In this document: piece after piece, positions 23,160 through 35,230 of the stretch | How positions within the stretch are numbered: the first letter of the stretch is position 1 | How the letters are laid out: each line of letters begins with the position of its first letter | Assembly: GCF_030272615.1 (NCBI RefSeq) | Contig: NC_081414.1 | Span: 657,524,292 to 657,588,291, forward strand | DNA length: 64,000 nt | Direction of reading: 5' to 3' | DNA from: Cryptomeria japonica | Lineage: Eukaryota > Streptophyta > Pinopsida > Cupressales > Cupressaceae | Notes under the pieces: generated by a model | What the model was told of the DNA's origin: nothing | Seen by the model: only the letters and a program-made list of their open reading frames with translations | Database searches by the model: none | Made by a program: the position numbers and the translations under genes

Positions 23160-24754
23160 TTTACCTTGAAAGAACTCGAAGGTAGCCTTCAGTAAGGGCT
23201 TAGTAAAGATATCAGCTAGCTGATCTTTACACTTAACATATTCCATTTTCACCTATTTTTCTTGAACTCTTTCCCTTAGGAAGTGATACTTCAATTCAAT
23301 GTGTTTGGTTCTAGAATGAAGTACAAGATTCTTATAAATATTTATTGCACTTGTATTATCACAATAGATAGTCACCGGTTCAAAAATATCTATCTTGAAT
23401 CCTTCTAGCACATGTCTCATCCATATTGCTTGCATGCAATTCATGGATGTAGCTACATTCTCTACTTCATCTGTAGATTGAGAAACACATGTTTGTTTCT
23501 TGCTTGTCCATGCCACTAATCTTCCACCAAGTAGAAAAGCTCCACTATTTGTGCTTAACTGATCATCCACATTGCCTACCAATTCGCATCAGTAAAGACA
23601 TCCAAAGTAAAATATCCTTTATAGGGATAATATAAATCATAGTCTACTATGCCTTTGAGATACCAAAAAATTCTCTTTGTAGCCACCATGTGACTCTCCT
23701 TAGGATCTTTTTGAAATCTAGCCACTAATCCAATAGCATGAGCAATGTCCAGTCTGCTATGAACAACATAGTGTAGCTTGACAATCATATATATGTACTC
23801 TTTTTCACTAACAACATGGGAATTATCTTGCTTGGACAACTTACAGCCTGTCACCATCGGTGTTCCTACCAGTTTGCAGTCTTTCATGTCGAAAGTCTTC
23901 AGCACCTCTTTGATATAATTGGTCTGACAAATAAAAATACCACCATATAGTTATTGGACTTGTAAGCCAATAAAAAACTTTATTTCACTGATTAGAGACA
24001 TTTCAAATTCCTTTTTCATTATATCAGCAAAATCCATACACATATCATCATTCCCACCAAAAATTATATCATCTACAAACACTTATTCTATCAACATCTT
24101 GTCTCCATCACTCTTCAAATAAATGTTGTCCTCACTAGTATGTTGTAATCCAATTTTGATTAAATGCGCATTTAATCTCTCATACCATGCTCTCGATGCT
24201 TGTTTTAGACCATATAGTGCTTTATGCAATTTACACACCATGTCCTTATCCTCAGCCAAGTAAAATCCACCTGGTTGTTCAATGTATACTTCTTCTTCTA
24301 GAATTCCATTTAGAAAGGTTGATTTGACATCCATTTGATAAAATTTGAATCCCTTATATGCAGCAAATGCCAACATCATCCTTACTCCTTCTAATCTAGC
24401 AACCGGTGCAAATTTTTCACTATAATCCTCACCTTCTTCTTGAGCATACCCTTTGCAGACTAACCTCACCTTGTTTCTTACAATTTTTCCTTCTTCATCC
24501 AATTTATTCCTAAAGACTCATTTTGTTCCAATTACATTCTTATTCTTTGGTCTAGGAACAAGTGACTATGTCTAATTCTTCTCAATTTGATCTAATTCTT
24601 CATTCATTGCATTCACCCAATTATCATCCTTTAGTGCTTCCTTAACTATCTTGGGTTCTATTATAGAAATCAAACATGAGTTCTCTCGGATCTTTCTTGT
24701 AGTTTGCACATCTACATTCCTATCACCAATAATTTGCTCTTGTGAGTGGTTCAA
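23160..24754 (-). pseudogene. RT and RNase H of element C
   Basis: From high to low coordinate: the RT start (NHSQEQIIGD, WVNAMNEELDQIEKN), then [17 protein letters not shown] and [52 protein letters not shown], the catalytic FVDDIIFGG near 24060, and LVGTPMVTGCKLSKQD. RNase H follows with FTDANW at 23590-23576, then LGGRLVAWTSKKQTCVSQST, IYCDNTSAINI and ELKYHFLRE near 23285. A frameshift separates 23576 from 23582, and stops occur near 24085 and 23260. The motif set is complete but the frame is broken. Confidence 0.9.
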
Positions 24755-24892
24755 TATGACATATCTAGGTATTGCATGTGCCAGTTCTGCATCTTCTACA
24801 TTAGGTTCTTCATTTTCTTCTTCACTATCATCGCTTACCGGTTGAGCATCTAATTCTGCATTTGTTGGTTCTTCATTATTCTTTTCCTCTAG

Positions 24893-25990
24893 TTAAATGA
24901 TCACAAGTTTTTCCTCATTATCATCCTTTTCATATTTTGATCTGTTTGTACCTTCAGACTTATCAGATAGATCATCAACTTTTACATTAGCACTTTCAAT
25001 AATTTTCTTAGTTCTCTTATTGTAATATTTATATGCCTTACTATTAGAAGAGTAACCAATAAAAAGTCCCTCATCACATTTTGCATCAAATTTCTCAATG
25101 TAGTTATCTCTCTTAATAAAACATTGACTTCCAAAATTTTTAAAATAACTTACACAAGGTGTTTTTCCATACCATAGCTCATAGGGTGTCTTATTATTAC
25201 CTCTCTTCACCAGTACTCAGTTTAAAGTGTATACAATAGTACTGATCGCTTCTCTCCAAAACATTTTGGATATATCACCTTGTAATAGCATGGTTCTTGC
25301 AGCTTCAACTATTGTTTTGTTCATCCTTTTTTCTATGCCATTCTATTGTTGTGTCCTCAGAGGAAACATTTGTCTCTTGATATCCTGTTCATCACAATAC
25401 TTTATAAATCCATTACATGTGAATTCACCTCCTTAGTCTGATCTTAAACACTTCAAGTTCTTACCGGTTTCATTCTCAACTGAAGCTTTAAATGATTTAA
25501 ATTTACCAAATGCTTCTAATTTCTCCTTCAAAAATGTCACCCACATCATTTTTGAATAATCATCGGTAAAAATCATGAAATACCTATCACCGTAATTCTT
25601 TGTTCTCATAGGGCCACAAATATCAGTATGTACCAAATCTAAAATATTCTCAGAAATGCAATTCTTGCTCTTGAAAGAAATAGAGGTCATCTTACTGATT
25701 TGACAATCTTTTCATATCACACTATCTAGTTTGACAATTTGTGGCAATCCTCTTAGAACACTTGACTTTCTTATCTTAACTAGATTATCAAAATTAACAT
25801 GACAACATATTTTATGCCATAACCAACTGTCTTCCATTCTTGCAACCAGATAATTATTAATATTACTATTCAAATGGAATAAGTTGCCTCTAGTTTGCTT
25901 CCCAGCAGCAATCAGTTCACCATAGCATTCTACAGACTCCACTTTTAAACTCAAGCAAATAACCTTTATCATTGAGTTGAACAACACTTA
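24893..25990 (-). pseudogene. GAG-pre-integrase and integrase of element C
   Basis: The pre-integrase part (25987-25712) has SWLWHKICCHVNFDNLV, the His-rich zinc motif LWH.R.gHv with His changed to Cys. The core (25690-25433) has LVHTDICGPM and LKCLRSD then stop then GGEF, holding both catalytic Asp. The region of the catalytic Glu reads NGIEKRMNKT where NGVVERMNKT is usual, so the Glu position is probably Lys. The C-terminal part (25210-24893) keeps KTPYELWYGKTPCVSYFKNF and GLFIGYSSNSKAYKYYN. Frames change at least twice. Confidence 0.88.
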
Positions 25991-25995
25991 AAAGA

Positions 25996-27222
25996 TTATT
26001 CCTGAGTTGACCAACTCTTCCCATTTAGAGAAATTGAACCTTTTCCTTTCACCATGCAGGGAGAGTTATTTCCAAATCTAACAACACGTCCATCAAATTC
26101 ATCAAGGGTTATGAACTTACTTTTGTCTCTGGTCATGTGGTGTGAACAACCACTATCTATAATCCATTCATCACTATTCTCCATATGAGATACCAGTGCC
26201 TTTTCATCTATTAGTTCCTCCTTCACAGCTACAAACACAATTTCTTCAATGTCATCTTCATCTTCAGACTCCTCATCAGTCACACCTTCATCTACTACAA
26301 CATAACAATGTTTCTTGCCCTTTCCTTTGAATCTTCTAAGCTTCTCTTTCTTATTAGTGTTAGGGCAATTAGTACCAATGTGACCAATTTTACTATAAGA
26401 GAAACACCTCAAAGGTAGCTTTCCTTTATACTTACCAGTGCCTCTTGGAAATATTTTTGCTAATAGTGCCTCAAGTTCCATCACTTGATCTTATTTGTCT
26501 TCATTTCCCTGGTTACTTCCATGACTTGACCTGCACTCATGATTTTGATATATATCTTTTCCTTTTATAGAAGATGAACCAGTAACAAAAGATTTAAAGG
26601 AAGATTCAATAGTTTTGGTCACACTATTGTCAAAACTATTTAACTCAAAAGTTGTAAGCTTACCAATCAATGAATCAACAATTACCTTATCCTTTGAAAT
26701 AGATCTAAGCTCTTGGATTGCAGATACTCTTATAGCATACTGAGGTTGAATATTTCTAAGCATTTTACTTACTATAGCATCATCTTCCATTTTACCTCTT
26801 ACACTCTTTATGTCACCAACAACTTATTTGATTCTCTTACCATACTGTGTAATATTTTCTCCTTCAAGCATTCTCATGTCATCGAACTTTCCTCTCAAGA
26901 TTTCCTCTTTGGCTCTTTGAACATGCTCATATCCTCCATAGATTGTATCTAACTTTTCCCAAACCTCACATGCAGTTTCCAATCCTTCAACATCAATATA
27001 TTTTGAATCAAATAAAGTACTTACAATATCTTCTAGGTTTTGCATGTTATCTCGTTTCTCTCTGAGTTCATCCAGTGTCAAGGGAGTAGTGGTAGGACCA
27101 ACATATGTTATTTCAACTTGCTTCCAATATTATGCACCAAAACCTTAGATATAGATCTTCATTCTATCTTTCCAGATCTTGTAGTTATCCTTGTTGAACT
27201 TAGAACCCTCTTTCTTCATCAT
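25996..27222 (-). pseudogene. Gag and protease of element C
   Basis: The start is placed at 27222 (MMKKEGSKFNKDNY), 75 bp from the 5' LTR, matching MKREGPKFN in element E. Two stops break the first 35 codons; then LETACEVWEKLDTIYGGYEH and AKEEILRGKFDDM show the UBN2-type Gag domain. The zinc knuckle CFSYSKIGHIGTNC has its second Cys changed to Tyr. An acidic linker follows (DEGVTDEESEDEDDIEEI), then the protease motif EWIIDSGCSHHMTRDKSKF with DSG intact. Gag and protease are fused in one frame, as in other plant copia elements. Confidence 0.9.
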
Positions 27223-27282
27223 CTTGACTTGCTCAAAATCTTTTCCTCAAGCGGTTAGGTTTTCTACACACAAAGGACGAAA

Positions 27283-27294
27283 GCTCTGATACCA
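27283..27294 (-). promoter_or_regulatory. Primer binding site of element C
   Basis: The minus strand reads TGGTATCAGAGC, the perfect complement of the 3' end of plant initiator-Met tRNA, two bases inside the 5' LTR. Confidence 0.9.
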
Positions 27295-27296
27295 AT

Positions 27297-29164
27297 TGTT
27301 AATCCTATGACAATTCAGTTAATACTGAGAGGGGGGGTGAATCAGTATTAATACCAATTGAAAATTTAAAACCAAAATCAAACTTATATCAAATCTAAAA
27401 ATATCTCAACTTATTTTATCAGATCTAATAACCTTAGATTAATCAGATTTCTTAACACATTAATCAAATCATTTACCACATCTATCAATTCTTTCACCAC
27501 TTAAGCAGTCATATAAATTTGATCATTTACCAACTTATTATCCTTATTTATCAGATCAAACACTTTCTCTAACAACTCTTATTAGTACCGGTAACCTTTG
27601 ATAAATCTCTGATAAAACATCATGACTGGTGTACTAAAAAATAGTGCATTAAATTTAACATAAACAAGAAAATCACATGAAAAACATTCCACACAAGAAC
27701 ACCATAATTTTTTTGACGTGGAAACACAAATAGGGAAAAACCATGGTGGAAATTGGCACCCACAAATATTTGTACTCTTTTGAAGTACTCCCTATTAGGA
27801 GCTTCTCCCTATTAGGAGCTTACAATATGCCCTATTCGTAGTAGACCCTGTTAGGAGTCATTCGGTTAAGGTATTTGCCTAGCAGTCCAGTTACGAGGTT
27901 GATGATCTATTAGGATCAACCTCATGAGAGGATTTTAACACTCTTTTGAGAGTTACCCTGTTAGGGGACTTAAATGTTTAAGGCCCATTAGGACCTACTC
28001 GGTTAAGGGATTTAACCTGCTATAATTGTTAGGGAACAACAGTGAATAAGTGATTTGTTACTTGCACTTTTGTACTTGCTAAATCAGATCCAGTTATGCT
28101 CAACACTCTGCAAATCTTAGACAGATCTCACACTACTCTTGGACAGTTTAACACATTCTCTCAAGACCACCGACATGATAAACATCAACTGTGCCATCCT
28201 AAATAGCCATCTCAACTACGTCAGCCACTAAATCCTAATTACATCATGAATTTGCAATACAAATCATGAGAGATCATCTCTGATCAATATATAGACCATT
28301 CCATTAAATTACAATGCACTATCAATTGTTGGTTGATCATAAACCATCACGAAAAATCCGATTTGTACCAAAGTCAAACCCTCAAAACACTCCACTAAGA
28401 GTTTCGCTGTTTCCCAAGAAATTCTTCCTTGAATTGCACCAAAATAGTAATTAAATCATTCACGCGGGTTGTGTTGTGTTACCACCTTAATGTAGACTCA
28501 TTGTTGATCACCGTGATAACAAAAATCATTATCGTTACGTACTTGAATTGTTTGGATATTGCTATAGGTGTAATGTTTATGGTCATAAATTTTCAAATTG
28601 TAAAAACTTCAATAGACTATCCTTGGATTTCATAAGAAAAAATCCTTTTGCTCCTTTAATAAATATGGACATAGCTTGTTACAACTACAATATGCTAGGT
28701 CATAAAAATTTTGAGTGTAGAGGAAGAAAAAATCAGTCTAGTAGAAACTCCTCTACCCTTTTTTTCAATGAGAACATTATGTGCTCCTTTCCATGATACA
28801 AGTTCGCATTCCAAACTGTAAATCACCAATCATTTCTGATTGTCCAATTCAATCAAAACATATCTTCTTTACCGGTTGAAGTCCTATTTCACAGACTTCA
28901 ATTCTCTGTCAGTAAACCCTGTCTTCTGGTAAACCTTGTTTTCTGGTAAGCCAAATCACTTAGATGACAAAACAAAACATTAGGAACATCAATAATCATT
29001 ATTTGACTTCAGTTACCATCAATGACAAGACAAATAATTGATTAAGTCATCTAATCACAAAATCTCAATCTCTTGATCACAGATAGACTTCTATCCTTTA
29101 CTGGTGCAATAATCCATTTACAACTGCATCACCTCGTCTGCATCAGTTATGCCAAATGCCAACA
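27297..29164 (-). repeat. 5' LTR of element C
   Basis: It begins TGTTAATCCTATGACAATTC and ends TGCCAACA. It aligns with the 3' LTR except for about 28535-28790, where it carries a different and longer sequence. The motif cluster (CCTAACAGGG-like on the minus strand) lies at about 27780-28040. Confidence 0.9.
28536..28792 (+). pseudogene. Captured gag zinc-knuckle fragment inside the 5' LTR of C
   Basis: An 82-codon open stretch (28548-28796) on the plus strand, opposite to element C, carries CYRCNVYGHKFSNC (complete CX2CX4HX4C) and CYNYNMLGHKNFEC (second Cys to Tyr). Spacing and wording between the knuckles (RKNPFAPL, ACYNYNMLGHKNFECR) match the knuckle 2-3 region of element D Gag (SRNCFSAI, VCYQCNGFGHRSFECR near 41905-41820). 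The other LTR of C has ordinary LTR sequence of about 150 bp here. So a D-like Gag piece replaced part of one LTR. Confidence 0.75.
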
Positions 29165-29169
29165 TAGAC
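29165..29169. repeat. Probable target site duplication of element C, right copy
   Basis: TAGAC, against TACAC at 21053-21057. Confidence 0.5.
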
Positions 29170-31488
29170 TTCCCCCGTGAGAAAGCTTCATGATCAAAAC
29201 TTAGATTGTCATCACTCCATTCATTAAGTAATTTGATTTATGGGATATTTAATTATAACATTGGGTAGGCACTAAGATCCTACTCAGCTATGTGTCAAAA
29301 CATATGTAGATTTTAAATATTATATAAATATTTACAAAAAAAAATTGATAAAAAAATGTGAGAAAATAGTTTATATTTATTTTTAATTGGTTGTTAAATA
29401 ATTTATTAATAACTCTTTATAAATTCAATGAATGCAATATATTTTTCATGACAAGTATGTAATGTGTCAAAACTTATCTAGATTTTAATTATTATAGAAA
29501 TAGTTACATAATGTTAAAATACATTTAAGTTATTACCTTAATCTGTTAACCTTGTATAGATACAAGTGCTAATTTGTTTAATTAATTTTACAATTCAGTT
29601 TTATCTTCTTTGATCATTGCCCTTACTTTTTTCACATGGATCATAATATGTAATTTCATTCACGTGACAAGTGTCTCTTTCACATTTTTGACTATGTTGT
29701 CTAGATTCATTATATCTAGACACTTACCCAAAGTCAAAAAAAATGCCCATCTGATCCATTCATTCCAAACCAAACCTCTTAATCCTAGCCATTCACATAA
29801 GGATGTTGTCATAATGCAACTCTTAAACCTAAATAAAATTCATCATGTGACACTAGTCTGGTCACTCCAGCTCTGAGCTTAGCCCTAATCTTCATTTAAT
29901 CATAGCCATCCATCATCAATGTAGTCTAGCACTTGATTTTGCCTCTTGAGAATTCTATAAAGTAGAGGCTTGATACCTGATTTGCATAACCTCTTTTATT
30001 ATGATGTTATGTTGTCCAATTTTCTATCTAAATCTTCTTTCGTAGATTTATGCAGAAGAAATTTCTATACTACCTTCCATTATTATATTCAACTCAATCT
30101 TAAATAAAGATTTTAGGTGAACGCATTATGTCTTTATTATTGATTTTATCTTAATTTTATGAAGTGTGGTCAGGAAAAGATGTACTATGTAGGGCAAGAC
30201 AAGAAATTATTCACCATCATAGTTACTACAAGTGCTAAAGTGATCTTTGAGTTGTACTATTGTTTGTGTTGTTTTAGTTATTCTAGACAAAAAAAACCCA
30301 ATCAGGCATGGGAAGGAGATAAAGGGTTTTAGATGAAGGTGTTATGTGTATTCAACTTATTCTCCACTTTTTTGACCTGTAATTTTTTATTTTGTTTCAT
30401 ATTGATTTTCTCTAAATTGCCATTCCATGAAATTATTCACCGACATATTTATTGTAATTTACCATTACCAACTTTATGTGTTAATCATCTTTGTGAGAAT
30501 TTGCCAAGATCTAGAGGTAATGGAAAGCACAAATAAGAGAGAACAAAATGTGACAATAATAAATTGTATTCCTATCAATGATGCAAAATGTGATCAACTC
30601 GATTATCAATATTGTTGTTGTTGTTGTTACAATGTAGATGAGCCTTCTTATAAAGGCAAGGCTAAGAGACAAGAGATAACACAATGATGGCATGTGGCTC
30701 AATGAGATGCAAGGGTAGGTAGGAGAAATAGTATAATATTTCCCATGAGGTGGATCACCCACTGAAGGTGGAATTATCACTACACAATAGGTGGATATGA
30801 TAAAGTAATAACAAGATCACACCATAAAAGGTGGAAATTATCCTCCATACACACTCCCAATGTAGCACATCTCCCTAAGTGTCTCATATGAAAAATACAA
30901 TGTTATGCATGTACCTAAGTAAGCTTAAGTAAAGTGTAATTATACCAAGATGAATAAATAATTACACCAACAATCTTACAAGTGGGAAAGATGTACTATG
31001 CAGGAAGTTATCTATGAACTTTGTTCATGTTTGTGCTATTGCAGTGATTCCAAACTTAAACATCCAATGAGGCATGACTTCAAAATCTAATGAACAAATT
31101 GTGGGTCAAGAGCTCAATCTAAAGAGAAAAAAGATTTTAGATGAACTTATTGTGTATTTCAATTATCTTTCCATATTATTCACCTTCAATTTTTTATTAT
31201 ATTTCATCAATCTTTTATCACCTTCCATAATGATTAAGAAGAAATTATTCACAAACATATTTATTGTAGTTACCATTACAATTTATATGTTAACCATCTT
31301 ATAAGTTGCAAAGTCATATATGAGTTGCATTATTGTTGTGATGTTGCAGTGATTCCAAACATAAAAACCAAATCAGACATGGATTCAACAGTTAAGGAGC
31401 AAATTGATCGGCAACGTCAATTTGGGGCCACAAACTCTCCTGATTGGAGGAAATCTTCTTCACCTTCATTCTCAAACTCTTCAAGGTT
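29170..31488. other. AT-rich spacer right of element C
   Basis: No gene recognised. The short open frames at 29610, 30333 and 31074 have no family motif. Bases 30608-30628 hold a short TTG microsatellite. A diverged tandem repeat occupies the second half (see 30060-31400). Confidence 0.4.
30060..31400 (+). repeat. Diverged tandem repeat array
   Basis: Two long units, about 30165-30500 and 30980-31310, share in order AGATGTACTATG.AGG, a TTTGTG(C/T)TATTG-like stretch, CCAAT(C/G)AGGCATG, GATTTTAGATGAA, TGTGTATT(T)CAA, ATTATTCAC..ACATATTTATTGTA and TATGTGTTAATCATCTT-like ends. Partial units flank them (about 30060-30160 and 31310-31400). Identity is moderate, so the duplication is old. Confidence 0.6.
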
Positions 31489-32826
31489 CTATGTTTGACT
31501 TATTTTCTAATAAAATCCTAAGTCTATGCAAGTTGTTATACTTTTATACTTGTAGGTTTATCCATCCCAATATACCATTTTCCCATCCTCACCTTTTCCC
31601 TTTGTCCTTATCAACTCATTGGACTTCCCCTTCTTGGCATGCCTTATATCTCATGCCCAACCTCTAATTTATTTTTTGTTAAGCATTTTTCTATCTTTTT
31701 GAACTCTACGGACCTCCTCTATTTTGTTAACTCTAGTCATTTTTTTCTTAATTTGTTTATCAATGTTGTAGTTGTAGGATTTCATCTACTTTAGTTCTTG
31801 TTTCTTGTCATCTCAATCCCCCATGTTTCTAAGTTTTCAAATAAATTTGTCTAGATTTCAAACATCCCTTCATACCATTCCTTCTTCACCAACTCCAACC
31901 TCCTTAGAGACCTTTACATTAAGTACTCTTTTAGAGTTGGACTTTTGAATTTCCCTCCCCCCAAGCACTTTTCATAATGTATGTTTTACCCTCAACCTTT
32001 GACATTATAACATTCTCTCACCTTTTTTGGCAATATTTTATTTAGACTCGCACCATTCAACATACTCTAATTTGGTTTGAGTTATCTTTGACCTTTGACA
32101 TTTGAAAATCTCACTATTTTCACAATCCACACTTGATTACCCTTTGTTACATGCCAAAGTCAAATTTATGACTAATTTTTTTATGGTGACCACTAGAAAT
32201 GGTTATTCATTAAAAGGGTTTGGATTTTTATGTAAGTTGCAACAATAAAGATAAAATTAACGTAAAATTCTATAAATGATTTGTTGAATCTCTAAAGTAG
32301 CTCGATAAGATTAGATCATTTTTAAGGAATCATTATTTAATCAAAAGGGATAAATTTGATGAGAATAAAAGATATAAGTAGCACATATTGTATTTAATTT
32401 GACAATTAAGGTTTTTAATTTTGATGGTGTTCAATGTATCTCTCAGCACAATATTTGCAACAAATTTTGTTACCTAACCATACCATATCACTCCAAATTT
32501 ACATGCATCATTAATGGATTAAGTGATTTGTAGGTTTCTCCTTGCTTCCCATGATATTTGAAATCATTTCGTAGTGGTTATCATGTGTTTTGAATATTAA
32601 TTATAATATATCAATAATTGTGAGAATGGGATGATGGGTTTTCTCACATCAACCAATTTTTTATCATCCTTATGTTGTCATCTACATGTTGGATACCAAA
32701 AAGATAGATCTATATATACCAATTTGATTTTTCACGTAAATTGTTAGTCATCAAGCCAATTCATCGGTTTACTAATCTATATATAATTTATAGGGCATTA
32801 GAAGATGTACATTTGAGCTACAAATT
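31489..32826 (+). repeat. Repeat R2, diverged copy of 18449-19795
   Basis: Same order of anchor words as R1. Similarity stops where the sequence changes to TGTAGCATCCTAAATTG at 32827, taken as the start of another LTR, so R2 may have been cut by that insertion. Confidence 0.75.
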
Positions 32827-33000
32827 TGTAGCATCCTAAATTGTATTCCCTTACAATTTGGACCACATTTAGGGATCTCACCTTAGCGTATGCATCTCCA
32901 TACTTTATTGAGACCTATTTAGCCCCCCCACCATGCAATAATGGCCATATTAAATATAATTTTATCTTACTAGACCCTTAACCTTGGCCCAATTATGGGT

Positions 33001-33027
33001 AGGACCAAGGCATGGTGCCTTGGTCCT
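33001..33027. promoter_or_regulatory. Perfect 12-bp inverted repeat (hairpin) in the K LTR
   Basis: AGGACCAAGGCA (33001-33012) and TGCCTTGGTCCT (33016-33027) are exact reverse complements around a 3-base loop. A third related arm, CCATGCCATGGTCC, follows at 33044-33057. The position, 145 bp upstream of the TATA box, is that of a U3 regulatory palindrome. Confidence 0.8.
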
Positions 33028-33170
33028 CACCAAGACCATGTAACCATGCCATGGTCCTCCCTAATTGGAGCCCATTTTGAACCCTTTTTCTTATTCAAAA
33101 TTAGATCAAGAAACATTTCCTTGTGTTGGCCTATGTTGGAAAATTAACATTGATGACGGGCAAGTATATA

Positions 33171-33180
33171 AGGAGGTCTA
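33171..33180 (+). promoter_or_regulatory. TATA box of the K LTR
   Basis: TATATAAGGA, followed by a pyrimidine-rich stretch (GTCTACCCCTCTC). It is a good plant promoter core, and its position about 345 bp inside the LTR is reasonable for a U3/R border. Confidence 0.55.
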
Positions 33181-34100
33181 CCCCTCTCATTTGGATACAA
33201 GAGGCATAAGTAGATTTGAATTCTCCTTTAGCACTAAATTAATCAATTTAATTAAATCTCAAGTCTTATTTTATCATTCTACATATCATAAAACTAGGCC
33301 CTTTACCATAAGTGTGCTCCTTTTTATTCCTTCAATTAATTAATTCATTCATCAAAAACCCTAATGATGTGCTATTTCGATCTTCGAGGCCCAATTTTGC
33401 ATATCTAAACACCTTTAATAGTTGCATACACTTGGGGATCACCTTATCATCACAATACCTTTCATCCCTCAAAAGTTGTAAAAATGTTGGCCGTATCGAT
33501 GTTAATCACATCGATCCTACTTTTTCTCCCTAAATTTTTGGATCATGATTTGGCAGTATTATAATGTTCAAACCTGACTTGGTGTGAAAATATATCATTT
33601 CTAGGTTGGCTTATGATAAAAAATAATGTTATGGTTTCATATATATAGCCTTTCCTTTCCTCATTTGAAGGGATCCAATCCGCCATTGAAGGGAGCCTCT
33701 TGTGAAGTGAAAGTGTAGATTATGTTAAGTGTTCTCAAGCATTCATCAAGTCTACATCAACCATTTTCATTCAAATATTGTGGAGCAACTTAACATTATT
33801 CATTTAAAATCATGCATGTGTGATTAGGGTTGTGTCATGTGCATGCCATTTCATACAACATATGTGATTACATTCAAGAATTAAAGCATCAATATCAATC
33901 ATTGCATATATGAGGTATACCATTCCATTATTTATTTCAAGCATTCACAATATTTCATTCTTGAGGTTGATTCCAAATAGGAGTTTTACTTAGGATAACT
34001 CATATTCTCAACCCCTTTACTTTTCTTTCTAGGTGTAGGAAACATGTATGGAGTTGTACTCTTCACATTAAGCTCTATTCACAAAGACAAATCATCCCCC

Positions 34101-34602
34101 TTTGGCTACGAAAAGTTTGGAGGACCGATTTGATGTGCCATGGTCCCAGGACTTTTTGGGTAATTTCAAGGAGCAGATCTGATTCGGCTTATATTGCTCA
34201 GATCTAGGTGCATGCAAAAATCTCGCGTTTGTCGCTCGTTGTTTTCTTAGTTTTACCTTCAATTTTTAGCATTTACCCTATTTCAACAATTCTACTAACA
34301 AAAAAGGAACACACAGTCAATCCAAATTCACTTATCATTTATCCTTGATCTGATTCATGATTAGATCTAGTGAATTCCTCATCCTCTTTTGAATGTAATG
34401 TCCCTTAAGTGAAAAATTAGTGGTTTTCAAATTTTGGGTGGAAATCCTAAATTTTCCCATGTTAGACTTAGGTGAACCCGACTCCTTACACCATATTTTT
34501 ATGATTTATGTTCTCAGATCGAAGTGTTTATGCAATTTAAAATTCAAATTTTTATTTAGAAGCTTGATTTCAATTAAAATTTTAAAAATTTAGAGGTTAA
34601 AT
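34101..34602 (+). other. Probable leader of element K
   Basis: Noncoding. Its last 150 bp (CTCAGATCGAAGTG, AAAATTCAAATTT, TTTAGAGGTTAAATT) resemble the sequence at about 35440-35560 downstream of the next LTR, suggesting that K and H are related and share leader sequence. No primer site was identified. Confidence 0.35.
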
Positions 34603-35230
34603 TTGTAGACACCTAAAATTGTCCTATCGAATTAAATAAATATTTTTATTTATTTAACTATTTTAGCCTAATTCTTCAATAGATTTATTCAATTAATTCA
34701 TTTATCCTCTTCTAGCCATTTTCCTCATTTAAATAAATACTTTTTTTTATTTAAATTATCCTTTTCCTAAATTAAATAGATATTTCATTTATTAAATTGA
34801 TCCTACTTCCTCTATTAATTAAATAAATATTTGTTTAATTAATTAATTCATTAGTCTTTTCTACTTATGACACATGTCATTCACCTCTTAATTCCTATGC
34901 TACCTGCCCTCTTATTATTTTCTTATTTCTTCTACCTACCCTCTAATCCTAGCCGACCATTTATCTTTTACACATCTTAATCTTATCCCTCCATTTCCTA
35001 CAGTGTCTTCTATATAAGGAGATGCTTCTTTCATTATCAACCCTAACCTCCTAAGCATTCTATTCAGCTCCTATCATTCTAATCAATCTTACGCAATCAA
35101 GCCTTTTTGTGATCAAGCTATCAACCACATTTTCGTTCTTTGTTGAGCTCTTGTGCACACATAAAATATGAGAGCAAATATATCAAGAAAGATCAATGGA
35201 GATAGGAAGAATGGAGATTCAAAAGCCTAG
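34603..35230 (+). repeat. Element H: gypsy-type 5' LTR, right edge uncertain
   Basis: It starts TGTAGACACCTAAAATTGTCC, interrupting the K leader. It contains AATTAAATAAATATTT-type repeats and TATATAAGG at 35011. The right edge is not marked by a recognisable primer site. A plus-strand gag-like frame begins about 1.1 kb further on, consistent with a 5' LTR. The 3' LTR is not in the window. Confidence 0.5.
35011..35019 (+). promoter_or_regulatory. TATA box of the H LTR
   Basis: TATATAAGG within CTTCTATATAAGGAGATGC, followed by CCCTAACCTCC. It would drive the RNA read into the gag pieces at 36396, 45623 and 59532. Confidence 0.6.

Larger units (their letters stand above)
21058..29164 (-). mobile_element. 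Element C: full-length copia retrotransposon, defective
   Basis: Two LTRs (1670 and 1868 bp), a primer site next to the right LTR and a polypurine tract next to the left show a minus-strand element of 8.1 kb. Gag, protease, GAG-pre-integrase, integrase, RT and RNase H follow in copia order, all broken by stops. Its Gag and LTR are related to those of element E (KDRMKIYI near the start, GGRLV.W in RNase H). The right LTR is about 200 bp longer because it carries a foreign gag segment. Confidence 0.92.
32827..34100 (+). repeat. Element K: gypsy-type 5' LTR, right edge uncertain
   Basis: TGTAGCATCCTAAATTG at 32827 has the TG start and wording common to plant gypsy LTRs and abruptly ends the similarity of R2. 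It holds a strong hairpin (33001-33027) and TATATAAGG at 33171. The end near 34100 is only an estimate. No matching second LTR is present, so the assignment is inference from the left edge and promoter. Confidence 0.45.
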
